A stretch of 64,000 bases of DNA, taken from Emticicia sp051209875. GTDB lineage: Bacteria > Bacteroidota > Bacteroidia > Cytophagales > Spirosomataceae. The DNA is taken from assembly GCF_051209875.1 (NCBI RefSeq), contig NZ_JBNTQY010000001.1:2232001-2296000 (forward strand). Reading direction: 5' to 3'. Both the position numbers and the translations under genes were made by a program. How positions within the stretch are numbered: the stretch's first letter is position 1; each line of letters starts with the position of its first letter. The notes beneath the pieces were generated by a model that had not been told where the DNA came from, did no database searches, and saw only the letters and a list, made by a program, of their open reading frames with translations. Positions 50,612-59,585 of this stretch are shown one piece after another.

Positions 50612-53455
50612 TTATCTACTCAAATATAGATTTCTTTCAGAATAAATATTCAAGAAGAAATCATCGGTTAAATCATCAATAAAATATATTCCTTCACCCG
50701 TTGATTTCATTTCTGGGCCAAGTTCCTTGTTTACATTCGGGAATTTGTTGAATGAAAATACAGGAATCTTAATTGCATAACCTTTCTTCACTGGTTTGAA
50801 ATCAAAATCTGTTACTTTTTTCTCACCTAACATTACCTTAGTTGCGTAGTTTACATAAGGTTCTTGGTAGGCTTTACAAATGAAAGGTACAGTTCTTGAT
50901 GCACGAGGATTGGCTTCTATGACATAAACCTTTTCATTTTTTATGGCAAACTGAATATTGATTAAGCCAACAGTATTTAAACCAACGGCGATTTTTCGTG
51001 TATATTCTTCGATTTGAGCAATTACATGGTCACTTAAATCAAAAGTTGGAAGTAAGGCATACGAATCTCCCGAATGAATACCCGCAGGTTCAATATGCTC
51101 CATGATTCCGATGATATATACATTTTCTCCATCACAAATAGCATCGGCTTCTGCCTCAATTGCGTTTTCTAAGAAATGGTCAATCAAAATATTGTTATCA
51201 GGAATATCACCTAAAATCTTTACAACATGTTGTTCTAACTCTTGTTCGTTGATGACAATTTTCATGCTTTGTCCACCCAAAACATAACTTGGACGTACCA
51301 GCAATGGAAATCCTAGAGTACGAGAAACCTCAACAGCACGGTCTGCAGTACGGACAGTATCAAACAAAGGATAAGGAATCTCCATTTCCTTCAATCTTTC
51401 AGAGAATCTACCTCTATCTTCCGCTAAATCAAGAGCGTCATACGATGTTCCAATGATTTTTATGCCATATTTAGTTAGTTTTTCTGCCATTTTCAAAGCA
51501 GTTTGACCACCTAATTGCACTATTACACCAACTGGATTTTCGTGTTTGATGATGTCATAAACGTGTTCCCAGAAAACTGGTTCAAAATATAATTTATCAG
51601 CAATATCAGGGTCAGTTGAAACAGTTTCAGGGTTACAGTTGACCATGATTGCTTCATAACCACATTCTTTTGCTGCCAAGATTCCATGAACACAAGAATA
51701 ATCAAATTCGATTCCTTGTCCAATACGGTTTGGCCCTGAACCTAAAACAACGACCTTTTTCTTATTGGAAGGAATAGATTCGTTATCAAGATTATCGAGT
51801 GATGTACTGAATGTTGAGTAATAATAAGGCGTTTTTGCTTCAAATTCAGCAGCACAAGTATCAACACATTTATAGATGCGATGGATTTCCATCTCAATAC
51901 GTTTGTTGAAAACTTGACTTTCTTTGCAATTCAAGACATGTGCGATTTGACGGTCGGCATAACCTTTTTGCTTGGCAATAAGCAATAATTCTTTTGAAAT
52001 ATCATCAATCGTATATTGCTCCATTTCTTTTTCAAGTGAAATAAGCTCTTCGATTTGATGTAAGAACCATTTATCAATTTTTGTTAGATTTTGAATGGTT
52101 TTGAATGAAAGTCCCGCCTTGAACGCATCATATACGTGGAATAGTCGATTCCACGATGGATTTGCCAATGATTTTTTAAGTGCTTCTTGGTCTTTCAATT
52201 CTTTACCATCGGCACCCAAACCATTTCTTTTGATTTCGAGCGATTGACAAGCTTTTTGTAAAGCTTCTTGGAAATTACGGCCAATGCCCATCGTTTCACC
52301 TACCGACTTCATCTGTAAACCTAATGAGCGATCACAACCAGGGAATTTATCGAAGTTCCAACGTGGCACTTTCACAATCACATAGTCAATTGCAGGTTCA
52401 AAAAATGCAGAAGTACTTCCTGTGATCGGATTTATCAACTCATCAAGGTTGTAACCAATTGCCATTTTAGCTGCAATTTTGGCGATTGGATAACCAGTTG
52501 CTTTAGAAGCCAATGCCGACGAACGAGAAACACGAGGATTGATTTCGATAGCGATAATCTCATCTGTATCAGGATGTAAAGAGAACTGAACATTACAACC
52601 ACCTGCAAATTGACCGATAGCATTCATCATTTTGATGGCCATGTCACGCATTCTTTGATAAACTGTATCAGGTAATGTCATGGCAGGAGCAACTGTAATT
52701 GAGTCGCCTGTATGAACACCCATCGGGTCGAAATTTTCGATGGTACAGATAATTACTATATTGCCTAGGTTATCTCGTAATAACTCTAATTCAAACTCTT
52801 TCCAACCTAATATTGACTGTTCAACCAACACTTCATGCACTGGAGAAGCATGTAATCCATGATTAAGAGCTTTGTCGAATTCATCTGCATTGTGTACGAA
52901 ACCACCGCCTGTTCCACCTAAAGTATAAGAAGGACGAATGACGAGTGGAAATCCAATTTCTTGGGCAATTTCTTTACCTTCCAAAAATGAACGAGCAGTA
53001 CGTCCTTTACAAACACCTACACCGATTTCGAGCATTTTAAGTCTAAACTTCTCACGGTCTTCGGTTGTTTCGATAGCTTTTATGTCAACACCGATAATTT
53101 CGACATTGTATTTTTTCCAAACACCTGCTTTATCGCAATCAATCGCTAAATTTAGAGCAGTTTGACCACCCATCGTTGGTAAAACTGCATCAATAGGGCG
53201 ACCCATTGCTTGGTGTTTTTCCAAAATTTCAACAATAGATTTTTTTTCAAGGGGCTTTAAGTAAACAAAATCAGCATTAAGCGGATCTGTCATAATTGTG
53301 GCTGGGTTGGAGTTGATTAGACTCACCTCTATGCCTTCTTCTCTGAGCGACCTTGCGGCTTGTGAACCAGAATAATCAAATTCGCAGGCTTGACCAATGA
53401 CAATAGGGCCAGAGCCTATAATAAGAATTGACTTGAGATTGGGATTTTTTGGCAT
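50612..53455 (-). CDS. carB: Carbamoyl-phosphate synthase large subunit without MGS domain
   Basis: The 947-residue protein has the two homologous halves of CarB: the carboxyphosphate half (about 1-400; SGPIVIGQACEFDYSGSQAA, RPSYTLGGTGGG), a linker/oligomerisation domain (about 400-555) and the carbamoyl phosphate half (about 560-935; GSGPNRIGQGIEFDYSC, RPSYVLGGQSM). Canonical CarB is about 1070 residues and ends in an allosteric MGS domain; here it stops shortly after MKSTGEG, so UMP/ornithine allostery is absent or different. carA and pyrimidine genes are not in the window. The start ATG aligns with the usual PKNPNLKSILIIGSGP. Confidence 0.96.
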   Translation of the reverse strand: MPKNPNLKSILIIGSGPIVIGQACEFDYSGSQAARSLREEGIEVSLINSNPATIMTDPLNADFVYLKPLEKKSIVEILEKHQAMGRPIDAVLPTMGGQTALNLAIDCDKAGVWKKYNVEIIGVDIKAIETTEDREKFRLKMLEIGVGVCKGRTARSFLEGKEIAQEIGFPLVIRPSYTLGGTGGGFVHNADEFDKALNHGLHASPVHEVLVEQSILGWKEFELELLRDNLGNIVIICTIENFDPMGVHTGDSITVAPAMTLPDTVYQRMRDMAIKMMNAIGQFAGGCNVQFSLHPDTDEIIAIEINPRVSRSSALASKATGYPIAKIAAKMAIGYNLDELINPITGSTSAFFEPAIDYVIVKVPRWNFDKFPGCDRSLGLQMKSVGETMGIGRNFQEALQKACQSLEIKRNGLGADGKELKDQEALKKSLANPSWNRLFHVYDAFKAGLSFKTIQNLTKIDKWFLHQIEELISLEKEMEQYTIDDISKELLLIAKQKGYADRQIAHVLNCKESQVFNKRIEMEIHRIYKCVDTCAAEFEAKTPYYYSTFSTSLDNLDNESIPSNKKKVVVLGSGPNRIGQGIEFDYSCVHGILAAKECGYEAIMVNCNPETVSTDPDIADKLYFEPVFWEHVYDIIKHENPVGVIVQLGGQTALKMAEKLTKYGIKIIGTSYDALDLAEDRGRFSERLKEMEIPYPLFDTVRTADRAVEVSRTLGFPLLVRPSYVLGGQSMKIVINEQELEQHVVKILGDIPDNNILIDHFLENAIEAEADAICDGENVYIIGIMEHIEPAGIHSGDSYALLPTFDLSDHVIAQIEEYTRKIAVGLNTVGLINIQFAIKNEKVYVIEANPRASRTVPFICKAYQEPYVNYATKVMLGEKKVTDFDFKPVKKGYAIKIPVFSFNKFPNVNKELGPEMKSTGEGIYFIDDLTDDFFLNIYSERNLYLSR

Positions 53456-53768
53456 TTTTTCTTTGAAGGGGTTTCGATTCTTACACGTTATCCGTTATGA
53501 CGGTTTGTTGTGACATCGAAGGACAAAGTTAGCATAGAAATTTCATTTTTCCATTTTTAGATTATCAACATCTTAAAAAAGTATTACAAAATAGTGATAA
53601 TGTATAATTTTATAAAAAAAAACCTCATTTTTAATGACAAATCGTTGTTTTATTTGATTTAAAAACACTCAAAAAAAAAATGTTAGTTGCTATGATTATG
53701 GCTAAAATTTGTTAATTTTGAACAACCTAATAGGTTATCTGAGATTGTGTGAACCCTAAAAAACTACT
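53456..53768. other. Divergent promoter region of carB and a secreted protein gene
   Basis: This 313-base gap contains a -7-like TAACTTTG on the minus strand (53524-53531) about 70 bases before carB. On the plus strand TTG (53687-53689) and TAATTTTG (53713-53720) are candidate promoter parts before the secreted protein gene, but the 23-base spacing is long. No coding frame, operator or RNA motif was seen. Confidence 0.45.
53524..53531 (-). promoter_or_regulatory. Candidate -7 element of carB
   Basis: On the minus strand TAACTTTG fits TAnnTTTG about 70 bases upstream of the start. The -33 region is weak. Confidence 0.4.
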
Positions 53769-54233
53769 ATGATGTTTAGAAAAAGTACTTTGTTTGGCTT
53801 TATTAGTTTGTATTTGTTAGTATTAACCCTACAAGCACAAGTTGGTCCAGAAAAGAAAAAAATAAAAGTACAAATGTTTGTCAATGGAAAACTACATCCC
53901 ATCAATCAGACTTTCACAAAAGCAGATAAAGATATTCAATTGAGAGCATACGATGCTCAGACTAATAAAGAATTAGCAATTACCATAATAGATGCTTCAT
54001 TGATTAGAAATGGGCAGAAAATTGTAAGTGTTTCTCTTCCAGGTAGTGGCTCTATTGAAAAACTAATAGTAAAAGCACATAATAATGACAATTATATATT
54101 TGAGATAAAGCAGTTGTTAGAAATGGCAGATGATTTATCTTTGAAACCATTCTCTGATAGAACATTCAAAGTCTCATACGCTTTTTTTGATGCCGATTTG
54201 GATGCAGGTAAAATTACTGTTGGAGCCAATTAG
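53769..54233 (+). CDS. Secreted protein of unknown function
   Basis: The 154-residue protein has a signal peptide (about 1-24, ending LQAQ) and a mature part with alternating strand-like segments: KIKVQMFVNGKLHPINQTF, DIQLRAYDAQTNKELAI and FKVSYAFFDADLDAGKITV. This resembles repeats in Bacteroidota periplasmic carrier or gliding/secretion proteins, but no family can be named. It lies alone between carB and a GT-C gene. ATG 53769 and 53772 are both possible starts. Confidence 0.6.
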   Translation: MMFRKSTLFGFISLYLLVLTLQAQVGPEKKKIKVQMFVNGKLHPINQTFTKADKDIQLRAYDAQTNKELAITIIDASLIRNGQKIVSVSLPGSGSIEKLIVKAHNNDNYIFEIKQLLEMADDLSLKPFSDRTFKVSYAFFDADLDAGKITVGAN

Positions 54234-54436
54234 GTAAAAAAAAGAAATGAGACAAAATTATGTACCAGAAATTGTTGATTTTTTAGCCTAGAAATGACAT
54301 TAATGATAATTTAAATTTTAATTATTTAGAAATTTTATATAAAATCAGTAGTTAAGCTATAAGATTTACTTAGACAAGATGAAATAAATTTATTCATCAT
54401 TCATCAAACAATAACTAAGACATAAATTACTATTAA

Positions 54437-56074
54437 ATGTTTAGATTCGACGATTCGCCAATGCTTTATTTAGTCATTGGCAATCTACTTTTGCTTTTAA
54501 CCGGGGTAGCATCTTTCTACCCATTTTTGAATTTTAAAGGATTTCAAAATAAAAATTTTATTATTGTTGTCGTAGGTTTATATCTTTCAACCTTAATTAT
54601 ATTAAGACTGCCAGTAGTTGTTTTTAATCAAGTTCTTAATCCTGATGAGAATTTATTTATCGTAGGGGCAATGACACTCGCACAAGATCCTATTTATTGG
54701 GAGTCTGTCGATGGTTGTACAAGTGGGCCATTTAATTTTTATATCATTACTTTTTTTTGCCAAGTCTTTAATCAACCCTACGATTATATTTCAGCTCGAA
54801 TGATTGGAATTTTGCTTATGGCAGGTAGTATTCTATTCAGTTTTGCCGCTTTAAAAAAGTTATTTTCTACAGACATCGCATTTTCGAGTATTTTTCCTGC
54901 GGTCGCATTTTTGAGTACTACACGCTACTTTGACTTTGTACATTTTAGCAGTGAACATCTGCCTATTTTTCTACTAAGCATCATTGCCTATCTTTATGCA
55001 ACGATTTTCAAACAAGTTTACCCTAAATCTTCTACAGCATTTATTTTTGGCTTGGTGGCTGGTAGTATAATCTTTACAAAATTACAAGCAATCCCGATTG
55101 CCTTGTTTTTGACTGTGACTGCTTACTGGCTGATTTATGACAAATCAAAAAAGTTTTTTACAGTACAAACGTTAATGCTTACAATTGGAGGTATTTTAGT
55201 GCCATTATGTTTGCTTTTGATGGCTTTTTGGTATGATTTTGCAGATAAAATCTGGATTTATTATCTTAAAAATAATTTGAGTTACGGGAATAATACTAAT
55301 ATATTCAATACCATTTATGAATCATTATTTGATGAAACAAATATATTTATCCGCCTAATTGTAGTCTTATCAACTATCTTATTAATAGTAAATTTGTTGA
55401 TAAAAAAACAAATTAAACCTACCCCTCAAAGTGCCTTTCTTATCACTTTTTTATTGAGTACAGTGCTGGCTGTTTATAAGACAGGTTTTGTTTTTCATCA
55501 TTATTTACTTTTTTTAATCTTTCCAACAGTTTTTCTATACGCCTTTTTCCTGCAGGATTTAATACATTTTTCGAAAAAGTATTTCTCAATGGGTTTTTTA
55601 TCAGTTGTGTCAATTATAACTTTATCTAATAGCTTCATTTATCCATTAAAAAATCATTTTGTTACTAATCATCAACAACGCCAATTACCCATTTCACTTA
55701 CTGGAAAGGAAATTATTAAGTATTCCAAACCTAACGAGCCATTAGTTGTGTGGGGCGATGCAGGTATTTTATATTTAGAAACTAAAAGAAGACAAGGCAT
55801 TCGATGGAGTAATTCACATTGGGGAATGTACAGTGATTCGCTTCAAAAGCTATTTCAAGAAGAATTTATTAAAGAGTTTAAACTTGAACCATTTCCAGTT
55901 TTTATAGATGCTCATCCTACAAAGGGTACATTTATGACCCGAGATAAATTAGGCTATGAAACAGTTGCTCCACTCAAAGAAATAATTGATAAAAATTATC
56001 AATTCATTGGTGAATTTGATGAACAAAGGGTATTTGTTCGAAATGAACGTTTGGAAGAAATAAACAAAAAATAA
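54437..56074 (+). CDS. Polytopic glycosyltransferase, GT39/GT83-like
   Basis: The 545-residue protein has about eleven membrane segments and a soluble C-terminal part (from about residue 420). The periplasmic loop after helix 2 carries NPDENLFIVGAMTLAQDP, with the Asp-Glu pair typical of GT-C (PMT/ArnT-like) enzymes, and GCTSGPFNFYII follows, like the conserved P-region loop. It would transfer a sugar from a polyprenyl-phosphate donor on the periplasmic side. The acceptor is unknown. It is not beside the large glycan cluster and stands alone. Confidence 0.72.
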   Translation: MFRFDDSPMLYLVIGNLLLLLTGVASFYPFLNFKGFQNKNFIIVVVGLYLSTLIILRLPVVVFNQVLNPDENLFIVGAMTLAQDPIYWESVDGCTSGPFNFYIITFFCQVFNQPYDYISARMIGILLMAGSILFSFAALKKLFSTDIAFSSIFPAVAFLSTTRYFDFVHFSSEHLPIFLLSIIAYLYATIFKQVYPKSSTAFIFGLVAGSIIFTKLQAIPIALFLTVTAYWLIYDKSKKFFTVQTLMLTIGGILVPLCLLLMAFWYDFADKIWIYYLKNNLSYGNNTNIFNTIYESLFDETNIFIRLIVVLSTILLIVNLLIKKQIKPTPQSAFLITFLLSTVLAVYKTGFVFHHYLLFLIFPTVFLYAFFLQDLIHFSKKYFSMGFLSVVSIITLSNSFIYPLKNHFVTNHQQRQLPISLTGKEIIKYSKPNEPLVVWGDAGILYLETKRRQGIRWSNSHWGMYSDSLQKLFQEEFIKEFKLEPFPVFIDAHPTKGTFMTRDKLGYETVAPLKEIIDKNYQFIGEFDEQRVFVRNERLEEINKK

Positions 56075-56075
56075 C

Positions 56076-56804
56076 TTATTTCACAACGATGTTCTTTTGC
56101 TCGATAATTGAAAGTAATGAGTCTTTTCCTGCTTTGAAAGCTACGTCATATTCAGAGGTTTGTAATGTTGTATCTGTAATAACGAAGTTTTCGTAATCTT
56201 GAAATGTAATTCCACCAATAATTTGACGATTTTTTGCTCGTCTAAATCTTGGCCCACCATTGGCGTAGGCAATAAAGTCTAAAGTATGACTTTCTTGATT
56301 GAACCAATAACAATAAATGTCTTTAAAGTCATTGCCACCACCGTCTTTATTAAACCAGACTTTGATTTTATCGTATTTTTTGTTGTCTAAAGTAGTTTCA
56401 CCCAAATACTCCAAATTAACTGCTTTATCATTTAATTTATAGGGCAAGAGTACAAAATAAGCGACCGAATTGACTGCGTTGGTGTATTTGGTTATATCTT
56501 TTTTTGACAATTGGACTTGGTTTCCATTGATAAATCTGAAAAAACCTTCATTATTGATGACATCCCAAATATCATTTCTGGCACTATCTTTAGAAATTCG
56601 TTCATATTGGAAGCGTAAAGAGCCGTCTGTGCTACTTTTGTGCATCAATTTTATATGAAACTTACGAAAATCAAATTCAGTGGTGAAATTATCAAACTTT
56701 TTGCCACCATATAGTTCAATACTTTTTTTGACAACGCTTCGTGCTTTATCCTGACAAGAAGTAAGACTGAAAATTAGGATAAAAAAAAGAACAAGGTTTT
56801 TCAT
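56076..56804 (-). CDS. DUF6503-like lipoprotein
   Basis: The 242-residue protein has a lipoprotein signal ending FSLTSC (Cys17) and a strand-rich mature region with IELYGGKKFDNFTTEFDFR, EYLGETTLDNKKYDKIKVWF, YWFNQESHTLDFIAYANGG, and ITFQDYENF. This order fits DUF6503, a LolA-like fold known in Bacteroidota and recalled from memory. LolA-like proteins usually bind lipids, but the role here is unproven. It converges with the GT-C gene with a gap of one base. Confidence 0.75.
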   Translation of the reverse strand: MKNLVLFFILIFSLTSCQDKARSVVKKSIELYGGKKFDNFTTEFDFRKFHIKLMHKSSTDGSLRFQYERISKDSARNDIWDVINNEGFFRFINGNQVQLSKKDITKYTNAVNSVAYFVLLPYKLNDKAVNLEYLGETTLDNKKYDKIKVWFNKDGGGNDFKDIYCYWFNQESHTLDFIAYANGGPRFRRAKNRQIIGGITFQDYENFVITDTTLQTSEYDVAFKAGKDSLLSIIEQKNIVVK

Positions 56805-56826
56805 AATAAGTTTTTTTGGGAATAAA

Positions 56827-56875
56827 ATTCTCCGAGTTGTGGTTTTTTACTCTACAATTCGGAGAATTGTACTAC
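56827..56875. repeat. Inverted repeat with ACAATTCTCCGAATTGT core
   Basis: ATTCTCCGAGTTGT at 56827-56840 is mirrored by ACAATTCGGAGAAT at 56854-56867 with one mismatch. The right side extends to a palindromic ACAATTC...GAATTGT and GTACTAC. The unit matches the element at 38785-38842 in order and spacing of the ACAATT-TCC-ATTGT words. Confidence 0.7.
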
Positions 56876-56885
56876 CAAAGTGTAA

Positions 56886-57155
56886 TCAAAAATACGCTGA
56901 AATAACTTCTTTAATTTTACTAATTGGAACAATCAATGGTTTTCGGGTGATAGTTATTGCCACTTTGGTTTGTGGACTATCTTGTTCGGAAACGACTTGA
57001 TAAGTTCCTTTTACTGGGCCTATCAATGTTTGGATACTAAATGAACCAGCATTGGCATTGCCATCAAATACTCCCCCTTTGTTTTTAATTGCTGAATTTG
57101 CACTGACTACAAATTGATTTGATGTGCCAGGAAAATCAATGTTAAATGATGCCAT
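56886..57155 (-). CDS. Small conserved-looking protein of unknown function
   Basis: The 89-residue protein lacks a signal peptide or membrane segment. It has strand-rich segments FNIDFPGTSNQFVVSANSAI and GTYQVVSEQDSPQTKVAITI, and the end PLIVPISKIKEVISAYF. It lies between the DUF6503-like gene and the spermidine synthase-fusion gene on the same strand. No function is recognised. Confidence 0.55.
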   Translation of the reverse strand: MASFNIDFPGTSNQFVVSANSAIKNKGGVFDGNANAGSFSIQTLIGPVKGTYQVVSEQDSPQTKVAITITRKPLIVPISKIKEVISAYF

Positions 57156-57221
57156 GATACAATGGTTAATTTTTTATATTTTTCTTTTTGGGACATTGCT
57201 TGAATAAAGTTACGCAAATAG

Positions 57222-59531
57222 TTATAAATATGATTCATTTTCTCCTAAAATTTTTGCCCATACTCTTCCAAAGTCAAATTCATCTTTCGGCCACATATCA
57301 GAATTGAACCTTTTGGTAATCATCAACTTGCCATTTTGGATATTTTTTTTTGTTTTGAGTGATTTTAACATCACCTCCCTTATATTGATATTGGCTTGTA
57401 AATAATAGTTTTTGGTAAATGAATTTTCAACTCTTTTTAAAATTTCAGTCTCACTGAAATCAATTTCTTGATCACTGCCAATGATCATAAAACTATCCAT
57501 TTCATAAACATAAGGAAATACTTTCGCAAAACCGTCACGAACCCTGCCTGTTGCTCCCCATGTTATTGCGATTCCCCCCTTTTTTAAACGTTTTTTTAGT
57601 AATTGAAAATATTCAACTGAGTATAAATTTCCTGCATAAGATGATTTTGGTCTTAAAGCATCGGCTTCAATAATATCATATAATTTAGGATTTCGGTGTA
57701 AAAAATACCGCCCATCCTGTAAGATGAGGTTGACACGTTTATCATTCATAATACGTAGAGCAGCACTGTCATTTGTACGTTTAATATATTCATATACAGC
57801 TGCAGGTTGATTGACAATGACCTCAAAACAATCAAGGTTTTTGGTTTCTGTACGTCCTCCAGCATTGAAAAGCGTACAAGCTGAACCTAAACCAATGATA
57901 CCAATATCTTGTGGGTTTGGGTGTAATAAAGCTGGAATAGCACCCAAAGTAATATGATTTTTGTCTCGATTAAAAGGAAACATACTTTGACCTAAACCAT
58001 TGGTATATACGTAAGATTCGTCACCTAAAATCTTAATAAATGAAAGAGCCGTTTCGTCTTCTTCGATGATAAATTTTTGTTTGTTGGTCATCCCGCTGAG
58101 TTTCATCCAAAAATTTTCATTAGAAGGAATCAAGAAAATGGTAATAATAAGAGCAAAAGCCATTAAAACTCTTGAAAAAAGACTATTAAAACCTTGCCGA
58201 TGAATAGCTAATATGTAAATCAGACCTATCAAACCAATGATTTTGATGGTTAAAGCTGTACCGAGGTAGTTGAAGCCAATTAATGTTACAAACCATGCCC
58301 CAATGGTTGAGCCAACGATATTCATAAATTGTAACCAACCAACTTTTCGACCTACTTCCTCAAATTTGTCTTGAATGATGAGTTGAGAAATAGTAAAGCT
58401 AAAACCCATAATGAAGGTTGGAACAGCCATTAAAAACAAAGGAATGAGTAACATTGTAGAAATCACAATAGTTGGTGTAAATAGAGCCTCATAACTTTTA
58501 AAATATTCAAATAAAAATGCCAAAGCTGAAATATCTGAAACAGCCCATTGAAGAATCAATATTGAGCCAATTGTATAAATATATAGCGTATATTGTGCAT
58601 TTAAGAAGAGTTTTAGTCGATTTCCTGTGAATTTTTTGGCAAATCGAACGCCTGAATAAGTACCGATTGCCATCATTGCCAAATAAATTGTTAGAATAAT
58701 TGAAAAAGTAAGAGCCAATGATTTCATCATGGTTTCTATCATTCTAAACCATAATATTTCAAAGCAAATAGCCATAAAACCAGAAATTGTATATTGAACA
58801 ATCCAGTAAATAAAGTTCCGATTCCAAGAAAATGTTGCTTTGTTTTCTGGCTCAAAATGCCTGAGATTATCAGATTCCGCAATGAATAATGCACTGTTTT
58901 TGGTTTCGAAATAATAAATTAATGCAGCGGTGGCTGCACATATAAAATTGAAAGTTGCCCCCAATCTAACTGCATTTTCAAAACCAATTGCCCGAATCAA
59001 AACAAATGATGTTATCAAAGTTCCTGCTGCTGCTCCGAGGGTATTAGTAAAGTATAATAAACTGATATAATTTGCTTGATTTTCAGACTTTTTTTCTTCA
59101 AAAGCCTTTGATAATAGTGGGAGAGATAAACCCATCAAAAATGTAGGAAAAAGCAAAACTAAAAAAAGAATCAAATAAATTTGAAAGTTTGAACCACCTT
59201 CTAAAGCATTTGATTGGTAAAGCCAATCGTAAATGATGGCTTTACTGAAAAGAGCAAAAGTACCAATGCCCAATTCGGCCAAAACAAACAATAGTATTGG
59301 GCGATTTTTGCCAACTCTGTCTGCCAATTGCCCTCCAGCCAAATAACCAAGTCCAAGCCCTGCCATGAATGCAGAAACGATTAAACTAATACTAACCGAA
59401 CTTATACCTGTATAAAATACCAGCCAGCGTTGCCAAATCACTTGATAAATTAAGGCAGCAAAGCCAGAAAAGAAAAAAATAAATAAAAGTAAAAAGGAAC
59501 GATATTTTTTAGAAGTAGGGTTTATCGACAT
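57222..59531 (-). CDS. Fused membrane transporter/spermidine synthase-like protein
   Basis: The 769-residue protein has about 12 membrane segments in the N-terminal 520 residues (SGFAALIYQVIWQRWLVFY, then VSAFMAGLGLGYLAGGQLADR), followed by a class I methyltransferase-like domain with IGIIGLGSACTLFNAGG, VNLILQDGRYFLH and YDIIEADALRPKSSYAGNLYS. This is the 'fused MFS/spermidine synthase' family, in which polyamine synthase-like domains are attached to a transporter. The donor-binding motif is degenerate compared with real spermidine synthases (no clear G-G-G-E-G), so enzymatic activity is uncertain. The start is well supported. Confidence 0.85.
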   Translation of the reverse strand: MSINPTSKKYRSFLLLFIFFFSGFAALIYQVIWQRWLVFYTGISSVSISLIVSAFMAGLGLGYLAGGQLADRVGKNRPILLFVLAELGIGTFALFSKAIIYDWLYQSNALEGGSNFQIYLILFLVLLFPTFLMGLSLPLLSKAFEEKKSENQANYISLLYFTNTLGAAAGTLITSFVLIRAIGFENAVRLGATFNFICAATAALIYYFETKNSALFIAESDNLRHFEPENKATFSWNRNFIYWIVQYTISGFMAICFEILWFRMIETMMKSLALTFSIILTIYLAMMAIGTYSGVRFAKKFTGNRLKLFLNAQYTLYIYTIGSILILQWAVSDISALAFLFEYFKSYEALFTPTIVISTMLLIPLFLMAVPTFIMGFSFTISQLIIQDKFEEVGRKVGWLQFMNIVGSTIGAWFVTLIGFNYLGTALTIKIIGLIGLIYILAIHRQGFNSLFSRVLMAFALIITIFLIPSNENFWMKLSGMTNKQKFIIEEDETALSFIKILGDESYVYTNGLGQSMFPFNRDKNHITLGAIPALLHPNPQDIGIIGLGSACTLFNAGGRTETKNLDCFEVIVNQPAAVYEYIKRTNDSAALRIMNDKRVNLILQDGRYFLHRNPKLYDIIEADALRPKSSYAGNLYSVEYFQLLKKRLKKGGIAITWGATGRVRDGFAKVFPYVYEMDSFMIIGSDQEIDFSETEILKRVENSFTKNYYLQANINIREVMLKSLKTKKNIQNGKLMITKRFNSDMWPKDEFDFGRVWAKILGENESYL

Positions 59532-59585
59532 ACGGCTTGAGTTATAGGTTAGGCTTAGAATGTTTTATTTAAATAAGTTTTAGCA

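Noticed and set aside
54241..54300. Very short frame ATGAGACAAAATTATG in the gap before the GT-C gene
   Set aside because: It would encode only 14 residues with no ribosome binding site and no recognisable feature.
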